Of a stretch of 64,000 bases of DNA, positions 16,863 to 24,746 are shown piece by piece; within the stretch, counting starts at the first letter, position 1; each line of letters opens with the position of its first letter. This stretch comes from Polyangiaceae bacterium (lineage in GTDB: Bacteria > Myxococcota_A > Polyangia > Polyangiales > Polyangiaceae): the NCBI GenBank assembly GCA_013361525.1, contig JABFXY010000172.1, forward strand, positions 1-64,000. Direction: 5' to 3'. The translations under genes were made by a program, and so were the position numbers. The notes below the pieces were generated by a model, which was not told the origin of the DNA, made no database searches, and saw nothing but the letters and a program-made list of their open reading frames with translations.

Positions 16863-17492
16863 GTGCGGGTCGCGCCTCGCCCATCCCTGACGCTCGAGCA
16901 CAGCGAGAGCACCATCGACAGCTGTCGTCGAGGTGATCGCGCCGCGCTGGAGCGGGTCCTCCGCGTCGAGGCGCCGGCGGTCGAGCGCCTCCTTGCCCGG
17001 ATGATCGGCAATGCCGCCGACGTCGAGGACCTCTTGCAGGAGGTCATGGTCGCGGCGATGGTCGGGTTTGCGACGTTTCGAGGCCATGCGTCGGTGCGCA
17101 CGTGGCTCGCGCGCATCGCCGTCAAGACGGCCTACGATCACTTGCGCCGCCCGCTCCGCCGAGAGCGCGCGACGCTCCGACTCGTCGCGAGCGACGGCGA
17201 TCTGGTGGCGCCAGCGCCCGAGCATGTCGTCGACGACCAGCGACTCGTGGAGCGACTTCACCGTCACCTCGATGCTTTGAGCCCCAAGAATCGCATCGCG
17301 TTGGTGCTCCATGTCGTCGAAGGCCGCCCCATGGCCGAAGTCGCGGCCTTGATGGATGCCACCGTCGCAGCCACGAAGACGCGGGTATTTCTCGGCCGAA
17401 GGGCGCTCCTTCGCCGCGTGAAGGGCGACCGCACGTTGTGCGAGCTCTTGTCCGGTTCGACGACGTCGTCCGGAAAGGAGAAGCAGGTATGA
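16863..17492 (+). CDS. ECF-type RNA polymerase sigma factor
   Basis: 209 residues from GTG 16863. Region 2 spans about residues 20-95 (ADVEDLLQEVMVAAM and TWLARIAVKTAYDHLRR), and region 4 covers about 130-195 (SPKNRIALVLHVVEGRPMAE then a helix-turn-helix). The intervening segment is short, as in the ECF group of sigma-70 factors, which direct polymerase to stress or envelope regulons. The stop overlaps the ATG of the downstream zinc-finger/FecR gene in an ATGA, the usual arrangement of sigma with its cognate anti-sigma factor. An additional ATG two bases upstream is out of frame. Confidence 0.92.
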   Translation: MRVAPRPSLTLEHSESTIDSCRRGDRAALERVLRVEAPAVERLLARMIGNAADVEDLLQEVMVAAMVGFATFRGHASVRTWLARIAVKTAYDHLRRPLRRERATLRLVASDGDLVAPAPEHVVDDQRLVERLHRHLDALSPKNRIALVLHVVEGRPMAEVAALMDATVAATKTRVFLGRRALLRRVKGDRTLCELLSGSTTSSGKEKQV

Positions 17493-18679
17493 TGCGGCCC
17501 GCTTGCTTCCAGGCGATGGCCATCGCCGATCGCATCGAGTCGAAGGTCGACGAGGCCGAGCGACTTCGGCTCGACGAGCACTTGGCGACGTGCGCCCGTT
17601 GCTCGGAGGACGTGACGCTGCTCCAAGGGATCGCGCGCACGGCACGAAGTGTTGGAGAGCTCGACGCGGCTGCGCGCGAGCGGGCCCTGTCGAGGGCGTT
17701 TCGCGCGCACGCGTCCGCGCGACACGAAGTCGCTGCCACGCGCGGTCCGGGATTGCGGTCCGGCTGGTTTGCCGTTCCGGCCGTGGCCGCGGTCGCAGCC
17801 GCGGCGGCGCTTTTCTTTGGAACGCAACGTGGCCCATCGGCGCTCGCGTTGTTTCCGTCGACCACGTCGGGCGGATTGCACGCCGACGTTGTCGCGCCGG
17901 TATCTTCGGCTGCCGTTCGCGATATCGAAATTGCGGCTGGTGAGAGCGTCGCGCTCGAAGGCGCGCTGGCGACGGCGATTGCCCCAGCATCCGTCGCATG
18001 GGATGCCGGCGAGGCGACCGCACACGTGAAGCACGGCTCGGTTCGTTTCGAGGTCACCCCCGGTCGCTCGAAGCCTTTCGTCGTCGTGACGGAGCGTTAT
18101 CGCGTCGACGTCCTCGGAACGATCTTCGTCGTCGGAGAGCGCGACGTCACGGTCGAGCGCGGGCGCGTGCAGATCGTGCCCAACGGGGGATCCGCGGCAC
18201 CGGCTCTGATTGGCGCAGGCGAGCGCTGGGAGCTCGACGAGCCGGCGAAGGAAGCGGGCGCCGCGAGCAGCGACAGCGGCGCAGCCCGTGCGCCTCAACA
18301 GGACGTACGCGCCGTCTTCTCACGCGCTCGCAAACACCTCGCCGGAGGTGAGCACAAACAAGCGCGACGCCTCGTCGAGCAGATCCTGTCCGGGTCCTCG
18401 CTCACGGCGGCGCAACACGCAGAAGCGCAGACGCTGCTCGCGGAGTGCTCGCTCGTGGCGGGCGACTCGAAAGAAGCGGCGCGGCGCTATGCCGAAGTTG
18501 CGAAGCAGCACCGCGATCTGCCCGCTGGTGAGACAGCGCTCTTCGCTGCGGCGCGAGCCGCCCACAAATCTGGTCAATCAGCCGAGGCTCGGCGCCTCCT
18601 CCGGCAATATCTGTCGAGTTATCCAAACGGGCAATTTGCGAATGAGGCTCGGACGCGTCTCTCGCAGCTCGCTCCTTAG
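17489..18679 (+). CDS. Membrane anti-sigma factor: zinc finger, FecR and TPR domains
   Basis: 396 residues from ATG 17489, overlapping the sigma gene by four bases; the ribosome site AAAGGAG precedes it. Residues 25-45 hold a putative zinc-finger motif with H32 and CARC (HLATCARCSEDV). One membrane helix lies at about 92-110 (WFAVPAVAAVAAAAALFFG). The outer part begins with a FecR-like domain (AWDAGEATAHVKHGSVRFEV and RVDVLGTIFVV), and residues 275-396 form TPR-like repeats (ARRLLRQYLSSYPNGQFANE). It should hold the ECF sigma factor at the membrane and release it on a periplasmic signal. The TPR tail is an uncommon addition. Confidence 0.88.
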   Translation: MMRPACFQAMAIADRIESKVDEAERLRLDEHLATCARCSEDVTLLQGIARTARSVGELDAAARERALSRAFRAHASARHEVAATRGPGLRSGWFAVPAVAAVAAAAALFFGTQRGPSALALFPSTTSGGLHADVVAPVSSAAVRDIEIAAGESVALEGALATAIAPASVAWDAGEATAHVKHGSVRFEVTPGRSKPFVVVTERYRVDVLGTIFVVGERDVTVERGRVQIVPNGGSAAPALIGAGERWELDEPAKEAGAASSDSGAARAPQQDVRAVFSRARKHLAGGEHKQARRLVEQILSGSSLTAAQHAEAQTLLAECSLVAGDSKEAARRYAEVAKQHRDLPAGETALFAAARAAHKSGQSAEARRLLRQYLSSYPNGQFANEARTRLSQLAP

Positions 18680-18711
18680 GGTCTTTTCATTCTTCATCGA
18701 ACGGAGGTCTC

Positions 18712-20739
18712 ATGGCGAATCGTCGCGGCACCCTTTTGCCCTTTTGGTTGGCAGGCGCGTGTGCCGTTGCGGTCGGCGCGGCCTGCTCCGAGGATCAGAA
18801 CCTCGTGTCGGGCGGCGGAGGTGCCGGTGGCGGGTCGGTGTCGCAGGGCGGATCCACCGCGACGCTCACGGGTGGCGGCGGCAGCGTCCAATGCATTGGT
18901 GATCTCGAATCCATTTCCCTCGAGCCTGCGGACTCCACCGTGACGCTCGATGGCGGACCAATCGCTCCGATCGAATTCGTCGCGACCGGTACGTTCAAGG
19001 ACGGCTCCACCGAGGTGATCCCGGGCAACGCGCTCGAGTGGACCGCGACGCGCGTCGACGATACGGATCCCGGCACGATCGAGGACGGCACCTATGCGCC
19101 GAACCCGAGCGCTGGAGGCCTCGTCGAGATCACGGCTTCGGACGGATGTGTGGAGGCATCGACGACCATCAAGCTGTTCCTCGATGTGGAGATCGGCGAC
19201 CCGACGAATCCCGACGACTGGAATGCCGCCCCGGTGACGACGGGCGATGTTCCCTTGATCGTGTATCCCAGCGACGAGACACGCTTCCCCCGCAACCTGT
19301 ATCGCACGATCTTTCAATGGCGCAGCCAGGGCTATAGCGAATTCCGCCTCGTCTACGAAGGGCCGAATTCGACGGTGACCGTCTATACCGACGGTGCACA
19401 TGGGCTTTGTGCAGACGCCAATCCAGCGGCTGGTTGTTGGGAGGTGAACGAGGTCGCGTGGAGCTACATCGCAGGCTCCAACGCCGGCGCGACGGCGAGC
19501 TGGGTGGTCGATGCCCTCGACCACACGACAGACCCGCCGACCATTCGGCGTAGCCAACCCATCGATATCGGCTTTTCACTCCAGGACGTCGAAGGCGCAA
19601 TCTTCTATTGGTCGACGACGTCGGCGGGTATCCGGCGCGGGCGAATCTCGCAGCAACACCCCGAGGACTACATCGTCGGAAAGCCCGAGGCGACGACCTA
19701 CGGCACGAACGAGGTTCGTTGCGTCGCGTGTCACGTCGTCTCGCGCGACGGCATGTACCTCGCGGCGCCTGTCGAGGCGAGCGAGGGCAAGAGTCTCTGG
19801 ATCACCGAGGTCACCCCCGACGCTCCGCCGAATCCACTCGTAACCGACATTCCCGAGACCGAAGGCCACGGCTTCGCCACCATCTCGCCCGACGACGAGC
19901 GGGTCGTCGCCGCATTCCGCGGACGGATGACGCTTCACGATCGTGCGAGCGGCAACAAGATCGGCGACATCGATCTCGGCGCGCTCGACGGTACACAACC
20001 GGATTGGTCGCCCGCCGGCGACGAGCTCGTCTTTGCCACCAAGGAAGGGGATGCGCCGGGCGGCGCGTCGCTCGCGAAGATCCCCTGGGACGGATCGAAT
20101 TTCGGCTCACCCGAGATCCTCCTCGCACCGCCCGGCGATCGGACGAACATCTTCCCGATGTTCTCGCCCGAGGGCGATTGGATCGCGTTTTCGCAGGGCA
20201 AGGGTGGCCACGGCGACAACCAGGCGCAGCTCTTCGTCGTCGATGCCGACGCGAACGAAGAGCCCGTCGAGCTCGTGAATGCCAATCGTGTCACCTCGAA
20301 CACGATGACGACCGGCCAATACCAAAACAGCCAACCGACCTGGGCTCCGCCAGGGGACCTGCATTGGGTCGCATTCAATACGAAGCGCGAATACGGCGTC
20401 ATTCAGGAAGCCGGGCGCCAGCAGATTTGGGTCGCCGCCGTCGATCCGTCCAAGCTCGGTACAGGTGAAGATCCGAGCTATCCCGCGTTCCGTGTCCCCT
20501 TCCAGGGTTTGGCCGAGGACAATCATCGCGCCTACTGGACGCTGGATGTCGGTGATGGCGGCGGCGGAGAAGGCGGCGCAGGCGGAGGCGGCGAAGGAGG
20601 GAGCGGGCCCGGCTGCTCCGAGATCCTCAACCTCGGCGATATGTGCGACCCTCTCGAGGATTGCTGCGAGTCGGGCACGCATTGCGACACGCTCGACAGC
20701 GGCGTCACCTACGAATGCCTAGCCGACATCCCCACGTGA
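18712..20739 (+). CDS. TolB-like propeller lipoprotein with CxxCH motif
   Basis: 675 residues from ATG 18712 with ribosome site ACGGAGG. The lipobox is VGAACSED (C25) followed by a Gly/Ser tether. An Ig-like region spans about residues 60-160. Near residue 337 lies RCVACHVVSRDGMYLA, a CxxCH heme-c-type motif at the start of a WD40/TolB-like propeller (segments ATISPDDERVVAAF, QPDWSPAGDELVFATKEG, MFSPEGDWIAFSQG). A second Gly-rich run near 600-625 precedes a Cys-rich C-terminal module. The protein is displayed on the envelope; heme attachment is plausible but unproven. The stop overlaps the GTG of the next gene. Confidence 0.85.
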   Translation: MANRRGTLLPFWLAGACAVAVGAACSEDQNLVSGGGGAGGGSVSQGGSTATLTGGGGSVQCIGDLESISLEPADSTVTLDGGPIAPIEFVATGTFKDGSTEVIPGNALEWTATRVDDTDPGTIEDGTYAPNPSAGGLVEITASDGCVEASTTIKLFLDVEIGDPTNPDDWNAAPVTTGDVPLIVYPSDETRFPRNLYRTIFQWRSQGYSEFRLVYEGPNSTVTVYTDGAHGLCADANPAAGCWEVNEVAWSYIAGSNAGATASWVVDALDHTTDPPTIRRSQPIDIGFSLQDVEGAIFYWSTTSAGIRRGRISQQHPEDYIVGKPEATTYGTNEVRCVACHVVSRDGMYLAAPVEASEGKSLWITEVTPDAPPNPLVTDIPETEGHGFATISPDDERVVAAFRGRMTLHDRASGNKIGDIDLGALDGTQPDWSPAGDELVFATKEGDAPGGASLAKIPWDGSNFGSPEILLAPPGDRTNIFPMFSPEGDWIAFSQGKGGHGDNQAQLFVVDADANEEPVELVNANRVTSNTMTTGQYQNSQPTWAPPGDLHWVAFNTKREYGVIQEAGRQQIWVAAVDPSKLGTGEDPSYPAFRVPFQGLAEDNHRAYWTLDVGDGGGGEGGAGGGGEGGSGPGCSEILNLGDMCDPLEDCCESGTHCDTLDSGVTYECLADIPT

Positions 20740-22061
20740 TAGCTCGATTCAGCGATAGCCGCGTCACCGCTCGGTCCGCGAGCGCCGCCTTGTCGGCAGC
20801 GCTCGTCCTCGGACTCGGTGCGTGTTTCCTCGACGCGACGGGTGAGCAACCAGCCGAGAGCGGCGGGGCCGCGCCGACGGGCGGTACTTCATCGAGCCAC
20901 GGGGCGGGAGGCGCGGGCGCGTTTTCACCGGACGGCGGCGCGGGTGGCATGTCGACGATCACGACCGGTGGTGGCGGCGCGGGTGGCGGCACCACGAGCA
21001 CCGGTGGCAGCGACTGCGGTGACGGCGACGTCGACGATGGCGAGCAATGCGACGCGGGCGCGGCCAATGGTCCATTCAATGGTTGCAACGTCGATTGCAC
21101 GCTCGGCCCACATGACGATTGCGCTGGCGTCACCCCGCTCGATCTCGTCGCAGGCAAGACGATCGTCGTAACGGGCACGACGGAGGGCGCTCTCGACGAC
21201 ATCGTCCTGAACTCCGCATTCGCGGGTCTCGCGTGTCCATCCGACGGTTCGGACGTGTGGATTGGCGTGCACGTCGTCGAGGCCGGCGCCGTTCGCGCGA
21301 CACTCACGGTCGGGCCAGGCGGAGCGTGGGGATCCTCACAAGAAAAAGGGGTCCTTCAGCTCCGCACCGGTTGCGACGCGACAGAAGCCGCAGAGGTGCT
21401 CGTCTGCAAGTCCACCGCGGACGGCGTCGCCGAGACGCGGTTCTTCGCGCAGGCGAACCAGCTCGTGTATTTCGTCGTGGACGGTCGCGGCAACGCCGAC
21501 GCGGGCCCGTTCACATTGGAGATCGAGCAATTCGTTTGCGGCGACGGCACGACGCAGCCACCCGAGCAATGTGACGAGGGTGCTGCGACGGCGACCTGCC
21601 AGGCTTGCCTCTCGACCAACGCAATCGACGCGTGCGGTACCGACGACGCCGATTCGGCGTCGATCTTTCTCTCGCAGACCGGCCACTGCTACGTCCGTGA
21701 AGCTCCCGGCAATCGGAACTTCTTCGAGGCGCGCGCCGCGTGTGTCGAAATGGGCGGCGACCTCGCGAGCTTGAGCTCCACCATCGAAAAGACCGCGTTC
21801 GATACGCTCCTCAAGCTCAACGACCTCGCGTGGGTGGGGCTCGAGGACTTCGAGATCGATACGCCTTACTCGTACGATTGGCTCGACGGCGTCGCATTCA
21901 CGGGCCCTTGGGAGGCGCCGAATCCGGACAGCGGCGATACGAAGCCACGTTGCGGCGGGCTGCGGTGGACCGACGCCACGACCAGCAACACCGCGCGCGA
22001 CGCGTTTTGTGACAGCGATGCTCCGAGCTTCGTCTGCGAGCTGCATGGGACGAATCCATAG
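20736..22061 (+). CDS. C-type lectin-domain lipoprotein
   Basis: 441 residues from GTG 20736, which overlaps the preceding stop in GTGA; an ATG at 20715 is a weaker alternative. The lipobox is LGLGACFLD, followed by a Gly/Thr/Ser tether. Near residue 100 is a Myxococcus-type Cys-rich unit (DGEQCDAGAANGPFNGCNVD), repeated in short form at about 275 (PEQCDEGAAT). The C-terminal 125 residues form a C-type lectin fold: GHCYVREAPGNRNFFEARAA, LASLSS, WVGLEDFE, CGGLRW and SFVCEL with four conserved cysteines. The Ca-binding EPN/QPD tripeptide is not obvious, so sugar binding is uncertain. It probably acts as a surface adhesin. Confidence 0.85.
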   Translation: MIARFSDSRVTARSASAALSAALVLGLGACFLDATGEQPAESGGAAPTGGTSSSHGAGGAGAFSPDGGAGGMSTITTGGGGAGGGTTSTGGSDCGDGDVDDGEQCDAGAANGPFNGCNVDCTLGPHDDCAGVTPLDLVAGKTIVVTGTTEGALDDIVLNSAFAGLACPSDGSDVWIGVHVVEAGAVRATLTVGPGGAWGSSQEKGVLQLRTGCDATEAAEVLVCKSTADGVAETRFFAQANQLVYFVVDGRGNADAGPFTLEIEQFVCGDGTTQPPEQCDEGAATATCQACLSTNAIDACGTDDADSASIFLSQTGHCYVREAPGNRNFFEARAACVEMGGDLASLSSTIEKTAFDTLLKLNDLAWVGLEDFEIDTPYSYDWLDGVAFTGPWEAPNPDSGDTKPRCGGLRWTDATTSNTARDAFCDSDAPSFVCELHGTNP

Positions 22062-22115
22062 TCATCACCTTTCGCCGGCCGATCGTTCGGCAGGCTCTAT
22101 GAGGAACGAAATCCA

Positions 22116-22490
22116 ATGATCTTGCGAACCATTCTCGCGCTCGCCTGCATTCCCGTCGCCGTTGCCTTCGCGGCATGCGGTGGACCGTCCGAGTTCTGGG
22201 TCGACGGTGAGGTCGATCCTTTTTGTCGCGAGAACGCAGTCGAGTGCGAGGGCGACATCGGAGGCATCTGCGACACCACCGACGACTGCTTCGACGGCAC
22301 GTGCTGTCACGACAAGAATTGCGGCGACGGCACGTGCACCTATCGCTGCGATGGTGATAGCGAGTGTCCCGTCGGGATGGCGTGCGAGCACCACTACTGC
22401 TTCTTCGAGTGCGACGACGACAACGATTGCGGCGCCGGCCAGAAGTGCGAGCACGGCAAGACGATCTGCGAATACGAGGGCGGCGACTGA
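22116..22490 (+). CDS. Small Cys-rich lipoprotein
   Basis: 124 residues from ATG 22116, preceded by GAGGAACGA. The signal peptide ends in FAACGGP with C21 lipidated. The mature part carries about 18 cysteines in repeated CxxDxDC and CxxxxC arrangements (CDTTDDCFDGTCC, CDGDSECPVGMAC, CDDDNDCGAGQKC). This pattern gives three tandem disulfide modules of about 22 residues, resembling those in the protein at 13214-13594. It follows the lectin lipoprotein gene by 54 bases and may be co-transcribed. Probably surface-exposed; function unknown. Confidence 0.78.
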   Translation: MILRTILALACIPVAVAFAACGGPSEFWVDGEVDPFCRENAVECEGDIGGICDTTDDCFDGTCCHDKNCGDGTCTYRCDGDSECPVGMACEHHYCFFECDDDNDCGAGQKCEHGKTICEYEGGD

Positions 22491-22556
22491 CCGTTCGTTC
22501 GCGAAGTCCGTTCGACGTCGCGGCATCTTTCTCGTGACGTGAGCGAAAAAAGGAGC

Positions 22557-22681
22557 GGCAACAATGAGTTGCCGGGGCCTCATCTCGACATGGCGAGCGA
22601 GCGCGGCATGATGGCGCCCGCATTCACGTCGAAACCGAGACCCCCGTGGGGGGCTCCTTTGTCGCGCGGGACCCCGCGCGA
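22557..22681 (+). promoter_or_regulatory. Structured leader before the YceI gene
   Basis: The 200-base gap before the YceI gene contains GGCAAC/GTTGCC (22557-22573), a hairpin at 22637-22656 with one mismatch, and TCGCGCGGG/CCCGCGCGA (22662-22681), which ends at the ribosome site AAGGTG. The last stem abuts the translation start region. Confidence 0.4.
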
Positions 22682-22691
22682 AGGTGCGCTC

Positions 22692-23450
22692 ATGATCATC
22701 TCCCGCAAGCTCGCAGTTGCATCCGTCCTCGCCGTGTCGGCGCTCTCGTTCGCGAGCGTCGGCTGCGAAGACCCGGCGCAGAACGTCGCTTCCGCCGCCG
22801 TGGACAGCGCGAAGCCCGTGCCGCCGCCGCCGCCGGCGAAGACGCAATCGGCAGCCGCGACCAACGCGAACAGCGCCGCGCCGGCGACGACCTCCGCGCC
22901 GACCGCAACCGCGACCGCGACGGCCGCCGCTGACGCGAAGCCTGCCAAGCCCGATGGGGGGCTCGACGTCGTCCTCGCCGACTCGAAGGTCGAGTTCACC
23001 GGCTCCAAGGTCACCGGCAAACACGACGGCAAGTTCGAGAAGTTCTCTGGCTGGGCTTACATCGACGGGGACAAGCTCGACACCGCTCGCATGTACGTCG
23101 AGATCGAGGTCGGCAGCCTCAAGTCGGATTCGGAGAAGCTCGACGGCCACCTCAAGACCGACGACTTCTTTTCGGTCGAGAAATTCCCGACGGCGACGTT
23201 TCAGCTCACCGAGCTGAAGAAGGGCGGCGCCGACGGCGCGTCGCACACCATCACCGGCAACCTGAAAATGCGCGGCGTCGAGAAGAGCGTCTCGTTCCCG
23301 GCGAAGGTCACGCTCGGCAAGGACGACGTAAAGGCGACCGCCGAGTTCAAGATCAACCGCAAGGACTGGGGCATCACCTACGAAGGCAAGAAGGACGACC
23401 TCATTCGCGACGAGGTTGTGATCCGTCTCGACATCCACGCGAAGAAGTAA
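22692..23450 (+). CDS. YceI-family lipoprotein
   Basis: 252 residues from ATG 22692; the longer open frame upstream crosses the structured leader. The lipobox is ASVGCEDP. An Ala/Thr/Pro-rich linker (about 30-90) precedes the YceI lipocalin-like domain, seen in VLADSKVEFTGSKVTGKHDG, DGHLKTDDFFSVEKFPTATF, ITGNLKMRGVEKSVSFPAKV and INRKDWGITY. The family binds isoprenoid chains in a beta-barrel in the periplasm, and its cellular role is often unclear. A hairpin with a good stem follows the stop. The family call is secure. Confidence 0.93.
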   Translation: MIISRKLAVASVLAVSALSFASVGCEDPAQNVASAAVDSAKPVPPPPPAKTQSAAATNANSAAPATTSAPTATATATAAADAKPAKPDGGLDVVLADSKVEFTGSKVTGKHDGKFEKFSGWAYIDGDKLDTARMYVEIEVGSLKSDSEKLDGHLKTDDFFSVEKFPTATFQLTELKKGGADGASHTITGNLKMRGVEKSVSFPAKVTLGKDDVKATAEFKINRKDWGITYEGKKDDLIRDEVVIRLDIHAKK

Positions 23451-23473
23451 GCCCCCGAAAGAAGCGCCATCTG

Positions 23474-23501
23474 CCGCCGTCACGGGCTTCCGTGGCGGCG
23501 G
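23474..23501 (+). terminator. Hairpin terminator after the YceI gene
   Basis: CCGCCGTCACGG pairs completely with CCGTGGCGGCGG (one G-T wobble) around the loop GCTT, 23 bases after the stop. It is followed by a short T-containing stretch (GTCATTTG). It separates the YceI gene from the REC-GGDEF gene. Confidence 0.6.
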
Positions 23502-23547
23502 TCGTCATTTGTGCGGGCTTAAGGTTTCGAGCGATCGTGGCGTCGCC

Positions 23548-24507
23548 ATGAGCGTGAAAGTGAAAGTGCTCGTGGTCGACGATTCTGCTGCGGAGCGGAC
23601 GCACATCGTTCAGCTGCTCCAGGGGCGCGGATACGACGTCGTCGAGGCCGCAACCGCGTTCGAGGCGCTCGGCGTCGCCGGGCGCGAGCGCCCCGACGTC
23701 GTGGTGCTCGATGTGGTGCTCGGTGAGCTCGACGGCCGCGGCGTCTGTCGAATGCTTCGCCTCAGCGATATGGGCAACGATCTCGCGATCGTCATGCTCA
23801 CCGTGAAGGGACACGTGAAGTACCGCACCGAGGGCCTGCGTGTCGGCGCCGACGACTACATGCCCAAGCCCTTCGATCCCGACGAGCTCGACGCGCGGAT
23901 CTCCGCCGCGCATCGCGCCCGCGCCGGCCGGCGCCAACTCAATCGGCAGAATGCCGATCTCGCGGGACGGCTCGCCGAGACCAAGACCAGGGACGACCTG
24001 ACCGGCGTCCTCAGCCGTCGGCGGTTCCTCGAGCTCCTGCCCGGAGAATGGGCGAGAGCGACGCGGGATCGTCGGCCGCTTTCCTGTGCTCTCGTGGACG
24101 TCGATCGCTTCAAGCAATTCAATGATCGCCTCGGCGATGCGATGGGGGACGACGTCCTTCGCCGGGTTGCCGAGCTCGTCCGCGGAAACCTCCGAAACAT
24201 CGATTTGGCGGCGCGTTTCGGAGGTGACGAGTTCGCCCTCCTGTTGCCCGATACACCGGTCGCCAAAGCGTGCGGCGCGCTCGAGCGCCTGCGCGGAAGG
24301 CTTCAAGCGGACTGGACCACGAGGAGCTTCTCGGCCGCCGTCACCCTCTCCGTCGGCATCGCCTCCAGCGAAGACGAGACCATTACCTCGCCGGGCAATC
24401 TCATCCGAGCCGCAGACCGAGCGCTTTACGTGGCTAAACGCGATGGGCGCGATCGAATTGCCGTGGCGGAGCCATTTCGTCGGGCAAAGCAGGAATATTT
24501 GAACTGA
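23548..24507 (+). CDS. Response regulator diguanylate cyclase (REC-GGDEF)
   Basis: 319 residues from ATG 23548. The receiver (residues 5-125) has the acidic pair in VVDDSAAE, phosphoacceptor aspartate in VVLDVVLGELDG and the lysine in YMPKPFD. A short coiled linker leads to a GGDEF domain (about 150-310) with intact RFGGDEF, so it should make cyclic di-GMP from two GTP when the receiver is phosphorylated. The RNID sequence five residues before the motif fits the RxxD inhibitory site, so product feedback is expected. It is the first gene of a signalling block, separated by 239 bases from the hybrid kinase downstream. Confidence 0.93.
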   Translation: MSVKVKVLVVDDSAAERTHIVQLLQGRGYDVVEAATAFEALGVAGRERPDVVVLDVVLGELDGRGVCRMLRLSDMGNDLAIVMLTVKGHVKYRTEGLRVGADDYMPKPFDPDELDARISAAHRARAGRRQLNRQNADLAGRLAETKTRDDLTGVLSRRRFLELLPGEWARATRDRRPLSCALVDVDRFKQFNDRLGDAMGDDVLRRVAELVRGNLRNIDLAARFGGDEFALLLPDTPVAKACGALERLRGRLQADWTTRSFSAAVTLSVGIASSEDETITSPGNLIRAADRALYVAKRDGRDRIAVAEPFRRAKQEYLN

Positions 24508-24555
24508 GTGCTTGCGGCCAACCACCTGCTCGGCCGTCAGTGAGGCACATTCGAT

Positions 24556-24571
24556 ATCGGATCGATCCGAT
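24556..24571. promoter_or_regulatory. 16-bp perfect palindrome upstream of the hybrid kinase
   Basis: ATCGGATCGATCCGAT is a perfect palindrome in the 239-base gap between the diguanylate cyclase and the hybrid kinase. The gap is visibly richer in A/T than the flanking genes. It could bind a dimeric regulator; no owner can be named. Confidence 0.4.
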
Positions 24572-24698
24572 CCAATTTATTGCAGCCTGCAGTCCTCACG
24601 CGAGGCATTGTGCGACAGTGGGGCCGCTTGTTACTCGATATTACAGCTATTGATGATTCTCGGGGACGCGGCAGTTGCAGCGTCAATGCACATCGCAC

Positions 24699-24716
24699 TA
24701 CGAGATCAGTCTCGTA
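24699..24716. promoter_or_regulatory. Inverted repeat just before the hybrid kinase start
   Basis: TACGAGA-TCAG-TCTCGTA, with perfect seven-base arms, lies 30 bases before ATG 24747. It may be an operator or a leader hairpin for the three-gene kinase operon. Confidence 0.4.
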
Positions 24717-24746
24717 TGGCGCATAGCTTCGCCGTAGTGTGGCCGG

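Noticed and set aside
22065..23483. 472-codon minus-strand frame
   Set aside because: It is antisense to the Cys-rich lipoprotein and YceI genes, whose families are certain.
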